Source of the DNA: Streptomyces aurantiogriseus
GTDB taxonomy: Bacteria; Actinomycetota; Actinomycetes; Streptomycetales; Streptomycetaceae
Assembly: GCF_014649375.1 (NCBI RefSeq)
Contig: NZ_BMSX01000002.1
Location: 442,619 to 506,618 of the forward strand
DNA: 64,000 bases
Direction: 5' to 3'
In this document: positions 55,459 through 64,000 of the stretch, one piece after another
Numbering within the stretch: position 1 is the stretch's first letter
Layout of the letters: every line of letters begins with the position of its first letter
Notes under the pieces: generated by a model
Databases searched by the model: none
Told to the model about the DNA's origin: nothing
What the model saw: the letters and a program-made list of their open reading frames with translations, nothing else
Program-made: the position numbers and the translations under genes

Positions 55459-56250
55459 TCAGGCGCCCAGCAGTTCGTCGGTGAGCCGCGCCAACCGCCG
55501 GCGCACCCCGGCGTCGTACGTCGCCTCGTGCGCCCGCGCCGGGCGCGTCCCGTCGAAGAAGCCGCCCGTGCCCACGTCCCGCGTGGCCGGCACCAGGACG
55601 CCGGGCGCGCCGTCGGCGACCGTGCTCCAGGGCGCGACCCCGCCCTCGCGGACCATCGCCGTGTCCATGAAGGTCGCCGGATGCACCACGTTCACCGAGA
55701 CACCGGTGCCCGCCAACTCCTCGGCGAGGGCGAAGGTGTGGGCGGCGAGCGCGAACTTGCCGCGGCAGTACGCGGCGAAACCGTCGTAGCCGCGGGTGAA
55801 CTGCGGGTCGTCGAAGTCGACCGGTTCCTGGCCGAGCGAGCCGACGTTCACGATCCGCGCGGGGGTGTTCGCGCGCAGCACCGGCAGCAGGGCGCGGGTC
55901 AGGGCGACCGGTGCCAGGTAGTCGACCGCCAGCCGCAGTTCGTGCCCGTCGGCGCTCACCTCGCGGCCCGCGCCGGGCGGACCGGCGCCCACGCCCGCGT
56001 TGTTGACGAGCACATCGAGCCCGGGACACGCCTCGGCGACCCGCGCGCCCAGCTCGCGCACCTGCGCCAGGGAAGCCAGGTCGGCGACGAATCCCTCGGC
56101 CTCGCCCTCGGCGCGCAGTTCGTCGACGAGCCGCCGCGTACGGTCCGGGTCGCGGCCGTGGGCGAGGACCAGGTGTCCGGAGCGGACGAGTTCGAAGGCC
56201 ACGTAGCGGCCGAGACCGGAGGTGGCGCCGGTGATCAGGACGGTCGACAT
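55459..56250 (-). CDS. short-chain dehydrogenase/reductase
   Basis: 263 residues. VLITGATSGLGRYVAFEL binds NAD(P); NNAGVG, the catalytic Ser in NVGSLGQ and Tyr-x-x-x-Lys as YCRGK are present. GHLVLAHGRDPDRTRRLVDE suggests NADP preference (Arg after the second strand). Resembles the retinol-dehydrogenase/WWOX-like SDRs. The start used gives the usual N-terminus; GGAGG lies unusually close (1 nt), so the ATG 30 nt upstream is an alternative. Convergent with the AAA ATPase gene. Confidence 0.88.
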   Translation of the reverse strand: MSTVLITGATSGLGRYVAFELVRSGHLVLAHGRDPDRTRRLVDELRAEGEAEGFVADLASLAQVRELGARVAEACPGLDVLVNNAGVGAGPPGAGREVSADGHELRLAVDYLAPVALTRALLPVLRANTPARIVNVGSLGQEPVDFDDPQFTRGYDGFAAYCRGKFALAAHTFALAEELAGTGVSVNVVHPATFMDTAMVREGGVAPWSTVADGAPGVLVPATRDVGTGGFFDGTRPARAHEATYDAGVRRRLARLTDELLGA

Positions 56251-56359
56251 GCCTCCACCGTAGGCAGGGCCGGCGGACATCCGCCCGATCCTGTCGGGAC
56301 TACGACCGGCAGTGTCACCCTCAGCAGTCGTCACGCACAGTCGTCGTGGCCCTCGCTCG

Positions 56360-57487
56360 TCACCCTCGCTCGTCGTCCTCCTCGGCCAGTACCCGCTGGG
56401 CCGTCGCGAACGCCGAGTTCGCCGCCGGGACCCCGCAGTAGACGGCCGTCTGGAGCAGGACGGCGCCGATCTCCTCCGGGGTGAGCCCGTTGCGCCGGGC
56501 CGCCCGCACATGCATGGCCAGCTCGTCGTAGTGGCCGTGCGCGACCAGCGCGGTCAGCGTGATCAGGCTGCGCTCGCGGCGGCTGAGGGTCGGGTCGGTC
56601 CAGATCTCGCCCCAGGCGTAGCGCGAGATGAAGTCCTGGAAGCGGGCGGTGAAGGGGGTCTGCCGGGCCTGCGCCCGGTCGACGTGCGCGTCGCCCAGCA
56701 CCTGCCGCCGCACCTCCATGCCCCGCCCGGCCCCACCGCCGAAGTGGGCCCGCAAGGCCGTCAGCACCGCTTCGGGGCACTCGGCCGGCGCCAGATGAGA
56801 GGCGCCCGGGATCTCGACGAGCGCGGCGCCGGGCACCGCGTCCGCGATCTCCCGCAGATGCGCCGGCGGTGTCGCCGGATCCTCGCGCCCGGCGACCAGC
56901 AGCGTGGGCACGGCGATCTCCGGCAGCCGCTCGCGCAGATCGAACGCGGCCAGCGCGTCACAGCAGGCGGCGTACGCCTCGGGGTCGGCGTTCCGGTGGT
57001 CGGCGACCAGCTCCGGTACGGTGAAACCGGGCGTGAACCACCGGGCGTTCGCGCTCTCGGCGAGCTCGGCCATCCCCTCGCGCCGCACCAGCGCGGCCCG
57101 CTCCTGCCACGGCTTCGCTCCGTTGAAGTGGGCCGAGGAACAGACCACCGCCAGCGACGACACCCGCTCCGGGTGGTGCAGCGCGAGATGCAGGCCCACC
57201 GCCCCGCCCAGCGACACCCCGGCGTACGCGAACCGCTCCACGCCGAGGGAGTCGGCGAGCGCCAGCACCAGGCCGGCCAGGTCAGCGACGGTGGCGCCGG
57301 GAGCGATCAGGCCGGCGGCGGAGCCCCCGTGCCCCGGCAGGTCCCAGCGGATCACCCGGTGGGTGATGGACAGCTCGGGCGCCACCTTGTCCCACAGGGC
57401 GCAGGAGGTGCCCAGCGAGGGCCCGAGCAGCAGCGGGGGAGCGGACACGGGTCCCTCGGCACGGTGGTTGAGCAGCTTCTCGGTCAA
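56360..57487 (-). CDS. pcaL: fused 3-oxoadipate enol-lactonase / 4-carboxymuconolactone decarboxylase
   Basis: 375 residues. Residues 1-250 are an alpha/beta hydrolase with nucleophile elbow AGVSLGGAVG and His in GASHLAPAECP. Residues 265-375 are the carboxymuconolactone decarboxylase domain (MEVRRQVLGDAHVDRAQA, WGEIWTDPTLSRRERSLITL, GLTPEEIGAVLLQTAVYCGV). The PcaD-PcaC fusion called PcaL is typical for actinomycetes. Turns 4-carboxymuconolactone into 3-oxoadipate. Start is a TTG overlapping the pcaB stop (TTGA). Confidence 0.95.
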   Translation of the reverse strand: MTEKLLNHRAEGPVSAPPLLLGPSLGTSCALWDKVAPELSITHRVIRWDLPGHGGSAAGLIAPGATVADLAGLVLALADSLGVERFAYAGVSLGGAVGLHLALHHPERVSSLAVVCSSAHFNGAKPWQERAALVRREGMAELAESANARWFTPGFTVPELVADHRNADPEAYAACCDALAAFDLRERLPEIAVPTLLVAGREDPATPPAHLREIADAVPGAALVEIPGASHLAPAECPEAVLTALRAHFGGGAGRGMEVRRQVLGDAHVDRAQARQTPFTARFQDFISRYAWGEIWTDPTLSRRERSLITLTALVAHGHYDELAMHVRAARRNGLTPEEIGAVLLQTAVYCGVPAANSAFATAQRVLAEEDDERG

Positions 57488-58818
57488 CGTCGCTCCAGCG
57501 CACGGTCGGTGAGGGCTCCGGCGGAGCCGGTGTAGCGGGCGGGGTCGGTGAGGTCACCCAGGTCGACGCCCTTCAACTCTGGTTCGTCAGCCAGGAGTTC
57601 AGCGAGGCTGCGGCCCTCGGTGCAGGTCCGCCGGGCGAGGTGTGTGAGCAGCTCCCTGGCCCGGGCACGGCCGAGCAGCGCCGACAGCTCGGCGGACAGC
57701 CGTTCCGAAACGATCAGCCCGTGGGTGAGGCCGAGGTGTTCGCGCATGGCGTCCGGGTGGACCTGGAGGCCCTCGGCCAGGTCGGCGGCGTCATGGGCCG
57801 CGCCGCCCACCAGCCGGAGCAGGTCCCGCAGCGGCTCCCACTCGGCGTGCCAGGCCCCGGCCGGGCGCTCGTCCTCCGCCGCCGGCGCCCCGTACAGCGT
57901 GGCCGCGAGCTGCGGGGCCCGCCGGGCGGCGGCCGCGATCAGCGTGGACCGCACCGGGTTCGCCTTGTGCGGCATGGCCGACGAACCGCCCCCACTGCCC
58001 TCCGCGACCTCGGCGATCTCGGTGCGGGAGAGGGTGAGCACGTCCACGGCGAGCTTGCCGAGCGCACCCGCCGCGAAGGCGAGGCACCCGGCCAGATCGG
58101 CCACGGGTGTCCGCAGGGTGTGCCAGGGCAGGTCGGGCGTCCGGAGGCCGAGTTCGCGGGCGTACGCCGCCGGCAGCGCGGTCGGATCGCTCGCGCCGTA
58201 CACCCCGAAGGCTGCCAACGTCCCCGCCGCACCTCCGAGTTGGGCGGGCAGCGAGTCCCGCACGGCCGTCACCCGGTCGCGCGCGTCGAGCACCAGCGAC
58301 CGCCATCCGGCCGCCTTCAGCCCGAACGTCGTCGGTACGGCGTGCTGGGTGAGTGTCCGCCCCGGCATCGCGGTGTCGCGGTGCTCGGCGGCCAGCCGGG
58401 CCAGCGCCCGTTCCGTACGGCCGAGGTCGCCGAGGAGCAGGTCGAGTGTGCGGACGGCGACCAGCATCGTCGCCGTGTCCATGATGTCCTGGCTGGTCGC
58501 GCCCCGGTGGACGTAGGAGCCGTACTCGTCGCCGACCGCCTTCGTCAGATCCGCGACCAGGGGAATGACCGGGTTGCCGCCGGCGCGGGCGCGGTCGGCG
58601 AGGGAGCGGACGTCGAAGCGGCCGGCGTCCGCTGCCCCGGTCACCCTCGACGCGGCCTCGGCCGGGGCGAGGCCCAGGGCGGCCTGCGCCCGGGTGAGGG
58701 CGGCCTCCGCGTCGAGCAGGGCCTGAAGGTAGGCCGTGTCGGCGGTCGCGGAGGCGGCGGGGGAGCCTGCCCACCCCGGGGCGAGCAGGCCGGTGCCGTC
58801 GGAATCGGCAGAAGTCAC
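57484..58818 (-). CDS. pcaB: 3-carboxy-cis,cis-muconate cycloisomerase
   Basis: 444 residues of the fumarase/argininosuccinate-lyase superfamily, with signature GSSAMPHKANPVRS, YGSYVHRGATSQDIMDTATM and GRTLTQHAVPTTFG. Cyclises 3-carboxymuconate to 4-carboxymuconolactone. GTG start at 58818 shares bases with the pcaG stop. Middle of the pca operon. Confidence 0.95.
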   Translation of the reverse strand: MTSADSDGTGLLAPGWAGSPAASATADTAYLQALLDAEAALTRAQAALGLAPAEAASRVTGAADAGRFDVRSLADRARAGGNPVIPLVADLTKAVGDEYGSYVHRGATSQDIMDTATMLVAVRTLDLLLGDLGRTERALARLAAEHRDTAMPGRTLTQHAVPTTFGLKAAGWRSLVLDARDRVTAVRDSLPAQLGGAAGTLAAFGVYGASDPTALPAAYARELGLRTPDLPWHTLRTPVADLAGCLAFAAGALGKLAVDVLTLSRTEIAEVAEGSGGGSSAMPHKANPVRSTLIAAAARRAPQLAATLYGAPAAEDERPAGAWHAEWEPLRDLLRLVGGAAHDAADLAEGLQVHPDAMREHLGLTHGLIVSERLSAELSALLGRARARELLTHLARRTCTEGRSLAELLADEPELKGVDLGDLTDPARYTGSAGALTDRALERR

Positions 58819-59420
58819 CGGAACTCCAGGAAGACCGTCTCGCCTTCGCCCTGAAGACGGATGTCGAAACGGTAGGTGCCATCGCCCTGCTCCTTGGCGA
58901 TCAGCGTGTCGCGTCGCGCCTCGTCCAGCTGGGTGAGCAGCGGGTCGGCGGCCAGCGCAGCCTCGTCGCCCGGCAGGTAGATCCGGGTGAACAGGTGCAC
59001 CAGCAGCCCGCGCGCGAACACAGACACGCTGATGTACGGCGCACTGCGCCCCCGGGCTCCGGGCCGCAACGTCCGCGCGTACCAGTGGCCGTTCGCGTCC
59101 GTCTGGATGCGCCCCCAGCCGGTGAACTCCACGCCGTTGCGGCCCAGGTACCCGCCGGTCGCCGGGTCGCGCCGGATCGAACCGTCGGTGGTCGGCACGT
59201 TGCCGTCGGGGTCCGCGCCCCACAGCTCCACGAACGCGTCCGGCAGCGGGTTGCCCTCGCCGTCGTACACATACCCCTGGAGCGTGATGGTGTCCGGGTG
59301 CCTGATCGGCGCGATGTCACCGCCTCCCGGGAAGGGCAGGGCGTACCCGTAGAAGGGGCCCACCGTGTGCGAGGGAGTGGGCAGGACGGCCTCCGGCCGA
59401 CTCGTGTCGATCTTCGTCAT
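58815..59420 (-). CDS. pcaG: protocatechuate 3,4-dioxygenase alpha subunit
   Basis: 201 residues. PSHTVGPFYGYALPFPGGGD at the start, GNPLPDAFVELWGADPDGNV and a C-terminal YRFDIRLQGEGETVFLEF. The alpha chain keeps the fold but, as in the family, lacks iron ligands. Together with pcaH it cleaves protocatechuate between the hydroxyls (ortho). Five nt from pcaH. Confidence 0.96.
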   Translation of the reverse strand: MTKIDTSRPEAVLPTPSHTVGPFYGYALPFPGGGDIAPIRHPDTITLQGYVYDGEGNPLPDAFVELWGADPDGNVPTTDGSIRRDPATGGYLGRNGVEFTGWGRIQTDANGHWYARTLRPGARGRSAPYISVSVFARGLLVHLFTRIYLPGDEAALAADPLLTQLDEARRDTLIAKEQGDGTYRFDIRLQGEGETVFLEFR

Positions 59421-59425
59421 GGCGG

Positions 59426-60199
59426 TCAGCGCCCTTCTTCGATCCAGGTGGCGTTCGGGCCGTCCAGCACGATGTCCCAGTGGTAGCCCATCGAGAACTC
59501 CGGCACGGACAGGCTGTGGTCGTACGTCGCGACCAGCCGCTGCCGCGCCGCGTCGTCGGTGACGGACTGGATGATCGGGTCGTACGGGAACAGCGGATCG
59601 CTCGGGAAGTACATCTGCGTCACGAGCCGCTGCGTGAACGCCGTGCCGAACATCGAGAAGTGGATGTGGGCCGGGCGCCAGGCGTTGACGTGGTTGCGCC
59701 AGGGGTAGGGGCCCGGCTGGATGGTGGTGAAGTGGTACCGGCCGTCGTCGTCGGTCAACGTCCGGCCCACGCCGGTGAAGTTCGGGTCCAGCGGGGCGTC
59801 GTGCTGCTCGCGCTGGTGGGCGTACCGGCCGGCCGAGTTGGCCTGCCAGATCTCGATCAGCTGGCCGCGGATCGGGCGGCCGTCGCGGTCCAGGAGGCGG
59901 CCGGAGACGGTGATGCGCTCGCCGATGGGCTCGCCGTTGTGCTGCCGGGTGAGGTCGTTGTCGATCTCGGTGATGTCGCGCTCGCCGAAGGCGGGGGAGG
60001 ACAGCTCCACCAGCTCCGGGTCCTGGGTGACGTCGATGGCGACCGGCGGCTGCTTCGGGTGGCGCAGGACGGAGGAGCGGTAGGGGGCGTAGTCGCGGCG
60101 CGGGTGGTGTTCGACGGGGGCGCCGTCGGCGATCCGCTTCTCGTACGCGGCGTGCTCGGCCGCGATCTCCTGGTCGATGTCGTGCTGGGTGAGAGTCAT
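59426..60199 (-). CDS. pcaH: protocatechuate 3,4-dioxygenase beta subunit
   Basis: 257 residues from ATG 60199. Iron(III) ligands are visible: Tyr in SAGRYAHQREQHDAPLDPNF, Tyr in PGPYPWRN and the two His in PAHIHFSMFG. Catalytic chain of the intradiol dioxygenase. Upstream neighbour is pcaF. Confidence 0.96.
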   Translation of the reverse strand: MTLTQHDIDQEIAAEHAAYEKRIADGAPVEHHPRRDYAPYRSSVLRHPKQPPVAIDVTQDPELVELSSPAFGERDITEIDNDLTRQHNGEPIGERITVSGRLLDRDGRPIRGQLIEIWQANSAGRYAHQREQHDAPLDPNFTGVGRTLTDDDGRYHFTTIQPGPYPWRNHVNAWRPAHIHFSMFGTAFTQRLVTQMYFPSDPLFPYDPIIQSVTDDAARQRLVATYDHSLSVPEFSMGYHWDIVLDGPNATWIEEGR

Positions 60200-60215
60200 G
60201 GGGGTTCCTGGGGTC

Positions 60216-61418
60216 CTAACGTTCGAGGACGAGGGCGAGGCCCTGGCCCACGCCGATGCAGAGGGTGGCGACACCGATGCCGGTACCGCGCCGGGCGAGC
60301 TGGTGGGCGACCGTGCCGGCGAGGCGGGCACCGGAGGCGCCCAGCGGGTGGCCGAGGGCGATGGCGCCGCCCTGCGGGTTGAGGAGCGCCGGGTCGAACT
60401 CGGGCCACTCGGCGACACAGCCCAGTACCTGCGCGGCGAAGGCCTCGTTCAGCTCCAGCACGGACAGGTCGTCGAATCCCCTGCCCGCCTTGGCCAGCGC
60501 GCGGTTGACGGCCTCGACGGGGGCGAGTCCGAAGTAGTGCGGGTCGATCGCCGACACACCGGTGGCGGACACCCGGGCGAGCGGTTCGCGGCCGGTGGCC
60601 CTCAGGCCCTCCTCGTCGACCAGGAGCAGGGCGGCGGCGCCGTCGTTGAGCGGCGAGGCGTTGCCCGCGGTGACCGTCCCGCCGGACGTACGGAAGGACG
60701 GCTTGAGCTTGGCCATCGCCGCCAGTGACGCATCGGCGCGTACGCACTCGTCGGCGGCGACGACCACCGGCTCGCCCTTGCGCTGTGGGACCGACACGGG
60801 CGCCAGCTCGGCGTCGAAGAGGCCCTCCGCCTGCGCCTCGGCCGCCTTCTGGTGACTGCGCAGGGCGAACTCGTCCTGCTGCTCACGCGTGATCTTGTGC
60901 TTGTCCGCGATCAGTTCGGCCGACTCACCCAGCGGGACGGTCCACTGCGGGTCCATCCTCGGGTTGACCATGCGCCAGCCCAGCGTGGTCGAGTACAGCT
61001 CGGCGTGCCCGGCCGGGAACGCCTTGTCCGACTTGGGCAGCACGTACGGCGCCCGGGTCATCGACTCCACACCACCCGCCACGGCGACGGAGGCGTCGCC
61101 GACCGCGATGGCGCGAGCCGCCTGGACGACCGCCTCGAGGCCGGAGGCGCACAGCCGGTTGACCGTCACCCCCGGCACGGAGGTGGGCAGGCCGGCCAGC
61201 AGCGCGGCCATGCGGCCGACGTTGCGGTTCTCCTCGCCGGCCCCGTTGGCGTTGCCGAAGTAGACGTCCTCGATCCGGGTCGGGTCCAACTCCGGTGTGC
61301 GGCCGAGGAGTTCGCGGATGGCGTGGGCGGCGAGGTCGTCCGGGCGCACCGAGGACAGACCGCCGTTGTAGCGTCCGACCGGGGTGCGGACCGCGTCGAC
61401 GATGTAGACGTCCTTCAC
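60216..61418 (-). CDS. pcaF: 3-oxoadipyl-CoA thiolase
   Basis: 400 residues. Active-site Cys in VNRLCASGLEAVVQAA, His in GGAIALGHPLGASGARLAGT, and the second Cys in ATLCIGVGQGLALVLE. Cleaves 3-oxoadipyl-CoA to succinyl-CoA and acetyl-CoA, the last step of the beta-ketoadipate pathway. Lies 10 nt after pcaJ. Confidence 0.95.
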   Translation of the reverse strand: MKDVYIVDAVRTPVGRYNGGLSSVRPDDLAAHAIRELLGRTPELDPTRIEDVYFGNANGAGEENRNVGRMAALLAGLPTSVPGVTVNRLCASGLEAVVQAARAIAVGDASVAVAGGVESMTRAPYVLPKSDKAFPAGHAELYSTTLGWRMVNPRMDPQWTVPLGESAELIADKHKITREQQDEFALRSHQKAAEAQAEGLFDAELAPVSVPQRKGEPVVVAADECVRADASLAAMAKLKPSFRTSGGTVTAGNASPLNDGAAALLLVDEEGLRATGREPLARVSATGVSAIDPHYFGLAPVEAVNRALAKAGRGFDDLSVLELNEAFAAQVLGCVAEWPEFDPALLNPQGGAIALGHPLGASGARLAGTVAHQLARRGTGIGVATLCIGVGQGLALVLER

Positions 61419-61428
61419 TTCAGGTCCT

Positions 61429-62073
61429 TCACTTCAGGTCGTCCGCGACGATCAGCTTGGCGTCGGTCTTGGCGGTGATCTCGTCGAGGCTCACCCCGGG
61501 CGCGGTCTCGACGAGCACCAGTCCCTCGTCGGTGACGTCGAGGACGCCGAGGTCGGTGATGATCCGGTTCACACACGCCTTGCCGGTGAGGGGCAGCGCG
61601 CACTCGGTGAGGATCTTCGGGGAGCCGTCCTTGGCGGTGTGGGTCATCACGACGATGACGGTGCGGGCGCCGTGGACGAGGTCCATCGCCCCGCCGATCC
61701 CGGTGATCATCTTGCCGGGGATGGCCCAGTTGGCCAGGTCGCCCCGCTCCGACACCTGCATCGCACCGAGTACGGCGACGTCGATGTGCCCGCCGCGGAT
61801 CATCGAGAACGACAGCGCCGAGTCGAAGAAGGACGCCCCCGGCAGGACCGTCACCGTCTCCTTGCCCGCGTTGATCAGGTCGGGGTCGACCTGGTCCTCG
61901 GTGGGGTAGGGGCCGGTGCCCAGGATGCCGTTCTCCGACTCCAGGACCACCTCGACGTCGTCCGGGAGGTAGTTGGGGATGAGGGTCGGCAGTCCGATGC
62001 CGAGGTTGACGTACTGGCCGTCCCGCAGCTCGCGCGCGGTGCGGGCGGCCATCTCCTCGCGTGTCCAGGCCAT
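61429..62073 (-). CDS. pcaJ: 3-oxoadipate CoA-transferase subunit B
   Basis: 214 residues; [20 protein letters not shown] and the active Glu in [16 protein letters not shown]. Start overlaps the pcaI stop by one base. The same family and length as the island copy at 31541-32185. Confidence 0.95.
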   Translation of the reverse strand: MAWTREEMAARTARELRDGQYVNLGIGLPTLIPNYLPDDVEVVLESENGILGTGPYPTEDQVDPDLINAGKETVTVLPGASFFDSALSFSMIRGGHIDVAVLGAMQVSERGDLANWAIPGKMITGIGGAMDLVHGARTVIVVMTHTAKDGSPKILTECALPLTGKACVNRIITDLGVLDVTDEGLVLVETAPGVSLDEITAKTDAKLIVADDLK

Positions 62074-62855
62074 CAGTGGCTCACCGTCCCTCGTGCCTCA
62101 GGCGCGGAAATCGTGCGCTGTTCGATGCCCTTGTCGGCCGCCTGCTCGGGGGTCAGCGCGACGACGCGCTGCACGAAGATGCCGGGCAGGTGCACCGCGT
62201 CCGGGTCGATCCCGCCGGGCTCGACCAGTTCCTCGACCTCGGCGACGGTGATCCGGCCGGCCATCGCGGCCAGCGGGTTGAAGTTGCGGGAGGACTTGTT
62301 GAAGACCAGGTTGCCGTGCCGGTCGCCCTTCGCCGCCCTGACCAGCGCGAAGTCGGTGCGGATCCCGCGCTCCAGCACGTACTCCGTGCCGTCGAACTCG
62401 CGGACCTCCTTCGGCGGCGAGGCCAGCGCCACCCCGCCCGCACCGTCGTAGCGCCACGGCAGACCGCCCTCGGCGACCTGCGTGCCCACGCCGGCGGGGG
62501 TGTAGAAGGCGGGGATGCCGGCGCCGCCGGCCCGCAGCCGCTCGGCGAGCGTGCCCTGCGGGATCATCTCCACCTCCAGCTCCCCGGCCAGGTACTGGCG
62601 CGCGAACTCCTTGTTCGCCCCGATGTTGGAACCGGTCACCCGGGAGATCCGCCCGGCGGCGAGCAGCACCGCGAGGCCGGACTCCATCGCCCCGCAGTTG
62701 TTGGAGACGACCGAAAGTCCGGCGACGCCCCGCTCGTACAGCGCCCGGATCAGCACGTTCGGCACACCGCTCAGCCCGAATCCGCCCACCGCGAGCGACG
62801 CGCCGTCCGGCACATCGGCCACGGCCTCCAGGGCCGTGGCGACCACCTTGTCCAT
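62073..62855 (-). CDS. pcaI: 3-oxoadipate CoA-transferase subunit A
   Basis: 260 residues from ATG 62855. [40 protein letters not shown] and [20 protein letters not shown]. First gene of the pca operon, divergent from the MarR regulator gene with an inverted repeat between. Highly similar to the island copy at 30771-31541, with an extra four C-terminal residues. Confidence 0.95.
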   Translation of the reverse strand: MDKVVATALEAVADVPDGASLAVGGFGLSGVPNVLIRALYERGVAGLSVVSNNCGAMESGLAVLLAAGRISRVTGSNIGANKEFARQYLAGELEVEMIPQGTLAERLRAGGAGIPAFYTPAGVGTQVAEGGLPWRYDGAGGVALASPPKEVREFDGTEYVLERGIRTDFALVRAAKGDRHGNLVFNKSSRNFNPLAAMAGRITVAEVEELVEPGGIDPDAVHLPGIFVQRVVALTPEQAADKGIEQRTISAPEARGTVSH

Positions 62856-62905
62856 CCGTGAAGCCCCATCCCGTCCGAGCGCCCATCGCGGCCAAGGCCA
62901 ACAAT

Positions 62906-62923
62906 TAGTCAGGGCACTGATTA
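62906..62923. promoter_or_regulatory. probable PcaV operator TAGTCAG-GGCA-CTGATTA
   Basis: A near-perfect inverted repeat (one mismatch in 7-bp arms, spacer 4) 51 nt before pcaI. MarR proteins bind such sites; in S. coelicolor PcaV represses pcaI through a site in this interval. A second possible site near 63041-63057 (GTTCAGTACACCAAC) is weaker. Confidence 0.65.
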
Positions 62924-63076
62924 TTTCAGCGAGGTGCCCTTCACGCTGCCACCGGACGGGCAGGGCGTCAAGGTCTCGGGAAAAGGCGAGGTCAGATCGC
63001 GGGCGCGAGCCGGAGACAGTCACGCCGCTGCCCGGTATTGTTCAGTACACCAACGAAAACGACCTCGGGAGCGCAC

Positions 63077-63541
63077 ATGGCCGCGGTGGACCTCTCCACC
63101 CACCCCGGGCACCTGGCCCGGCGGCTGCAGCAGGCGCACTACCTGCTGTGGAACACGATGGTTTCCGAGGAGATCACCTCACCGCAGTTCGCGGTGCTGA
63201 ACGCGCTCGTCGCCGAACCCGGCCTGGACCAGCGCACGGTGGGGGAGCGGGTGGGGCTCGACCGCTCCACGATCGCCGAGGTGATCAGCCGCCTCGGCCG
63301 GCGCGGACTGCTCGACAAGGTCCGCGACCCGCAGGACGGCCGCCGCTTCCTGCTGCGCCTCACCGACGAGGGGCTGCGCACCCACCGCAAGCTGACCGTG
63401 CGCACGGCCCGGATGAACCAGGTGTTCCTGGCCCCGCTCTCCGCCGAGGAGCAGACAGTCTTCTTCGACCTCATCCAGCGCGTCTCGGACGCGGCCGAGG
63501 GGCTCCGCAACCCGGCGGAATCCCTCGCCGCCCCCTCCTGA
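63077..63541 (+). CDS. pcaV: MarR-family regulator of the pca operon (PcaV-like)
   Basis: 154 residues from ATG 63077 with GGGAG 5 nt upstream. Winged helix with GLDQRTVGERVGLDRSTIAE and VISRLGRRGLLDKVRDPQDG plus the wing RRFLLRLTDEG. QQAHYLLWNTMVSEEITSPQ at the start is typical of PcaV. Represses pcaIJFHGBL until protocatechuate binds; the divergent arrangement and operator support this. Confidence 0.9.
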   Translation: MAAVDLSTHPGHLARRLQQAHYLLWNTMVSEEITSPQFAVLNALVAEPGLDQRTVGERVGLDRSTIAEVISRLGRRGLLDKVRDPQDGRRFLLRLTDEGLRTHRKLTVRTARMNQVFLAPLSAEEQTVFFDLIQRVSDAAEGLRNPAESLAAPS

Positions 63542-63581
63542 CCGCCCCGCACGCCTTGCCCGCGCCTCCCTCAGGTCCCCC

Positions 63582-64000
63582 TCACGCCTTCGCGTACACC
63601 ACCCACACCTGGCCCTCGGCGAAGGCGACCGGCCGGCCGTCCCGGGTCGTGAACTCCGTGCCGTCCAGGGCGCTCGCCCGCTTCCAGTTCACGTCGTGGA
63701 CACGCCCGTCGCGCAGCACCTCCGCCCTGCCCGACCCCACCGTCTCGGTGTACGGCGTGTTGTTGCCGAGGAAGTCCTGGAAGGCCGACGGGCGGACCTC
63801 GACGTACTGCACGACCACCGTCGCCGGCGCCACCGCGCCCCCGTCGGTCGTCGTGGCCGCCGTGCCGTCCATCGACACCAGCCAGCGGCCCCGGCTCTCG
63901 GACCAGGCGAAGGTGTAGCGGGCCGCCGGGTAGCGCACGGTCCGCGAGGTCTCCGGCGTGCCGCCGGAGGGTGCGGGGCCGTACTGGAAGCCGGTGGTCA
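63582..64000 (-). CDS. DUF3048 (YerB-like) lipoprotein, C-terminal part; gene continues beyond the window
   Basis: The visible 139 residues contain YTFAWSESRGRWLVSMDGTA, the VVVQYVEVRPSAFQDFLGNN segment and ETVGSGRAEVLRDGRVHDVN, ending in GQVWVVYAKA. This is the C-terminal domain of DUF3048 proteins, which are secreted or lipid-anchored. The frame is open to the right edge, so the start lies outside. Function unknown. Convergent with pcaV at a distance of 40 nt. Confidence 0.85.
   Translation of the reverse strand, partial: TTGFQYGPAPSGGTPETSRTVRYPAARYTFAWSESRGRWLVSMDGTAATTTDGGAVAPATVVVQYVEVRPSAFQDFLGNNTPYTETVGSGRAEVLRDGRVHDVNWKRASALDGTEFTTRDGRPVAFAEGQVWVVYAKA

Overview
This is a 64 kb piece of a high-GC actinomycete chromosome, almost certainly Streptomyces. 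The grounds are the strong G/C bias at third codon positions, frequent GTG/TTG starts with 4-nt ATGA/GTGA overlaps, AGGAGG-type ribosome sites, Tat and lipoprotein exports, and a pca operon in the order known from Streptomyces coelicolor (pcaV divergent from pcaIJFHGBL). No rRNA, tRNA, CRISPR or phage genes were seen.

Positions 1-33 kb are an accessory catabolic island. In order: a cytochrome P450 (cut by the window edge), an aryl-alcohol dehydrogenase, an aldehyde dehydrogenase with a PucR regulator, an operon of quinone-oxidoreductase-like dehydrogenase, amidohydrolase and (after a 748 nt gap) a BMP/nucleoside-type ABC importer, an aldo/keto reductase, a VOC protein and a SnoaL-like protein, a flavin reductase, an operon of FAH-type hydrolase, amidohydrolase, HpaI-type aldolase and cupin, an IclR regulator, a ferredoxin with its reductase, a Rieske ring-hydroxylating dioxygenase (alpha and beta), a Dabb-extradiol-dioxygenase fusion, an M20-like protein and a 3-oxoacid CoA-transferase pair. 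The set reads as a peripheral aromatic pathway: side-chain oxidation, ring dihydroxylation, meta cleavage, C-C hydrolysis, aldol cleavage and CoA activation. I do not recognise the substrate. Between 15.7 and 20 kb the island holds decayed IS701-type transposases and gene remnants.

The main finding is a recurring control element. Half-sites TCTCGCA/TGCGAGA, singly, paired 20 bp apart, or as inverted repeats, lie in the promoters of at least six island transcription units. Five of these also have a clear TTGACA -35 box. Two (aldehyde dehydrogenase and FAH) look leaderless. This points to one repressor, possibly the resident IclR protein, controlling a scattered regulon.

Positions 34-43 kb hold a GPP34-family protein and a sarcosine-to-pyruvate operon (glyA, soxBDAG, sdaA) facing a GntR regulator with a perfect CTGATATATCAG palindrome. 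A scar of truncated genes (ABC ATPase, ornithine cyclodeaminase, aldehyde dehydrogenase) follows at 43.5-44.6 kb.

Positions 44.8-56.3 kb are more ordinary Streptomyces genes: VOC protein, GH114-like lipoprotein, Tat-exported phospholipase C, EamA transporter, PAP2 phosphatase, a TetR regulator behind a five-unit 16-bp tandem operator array, a DUF2510 protein, a large AAA ATPase gene with an apparent single-base frameshift, and an SDR. Positions 56.4-63.5 kb are the protocatechuate branch of the beta-ketoadipate pathway with its MarR regulator. A DUF3048 lipoprotein gene runs off the right edge.
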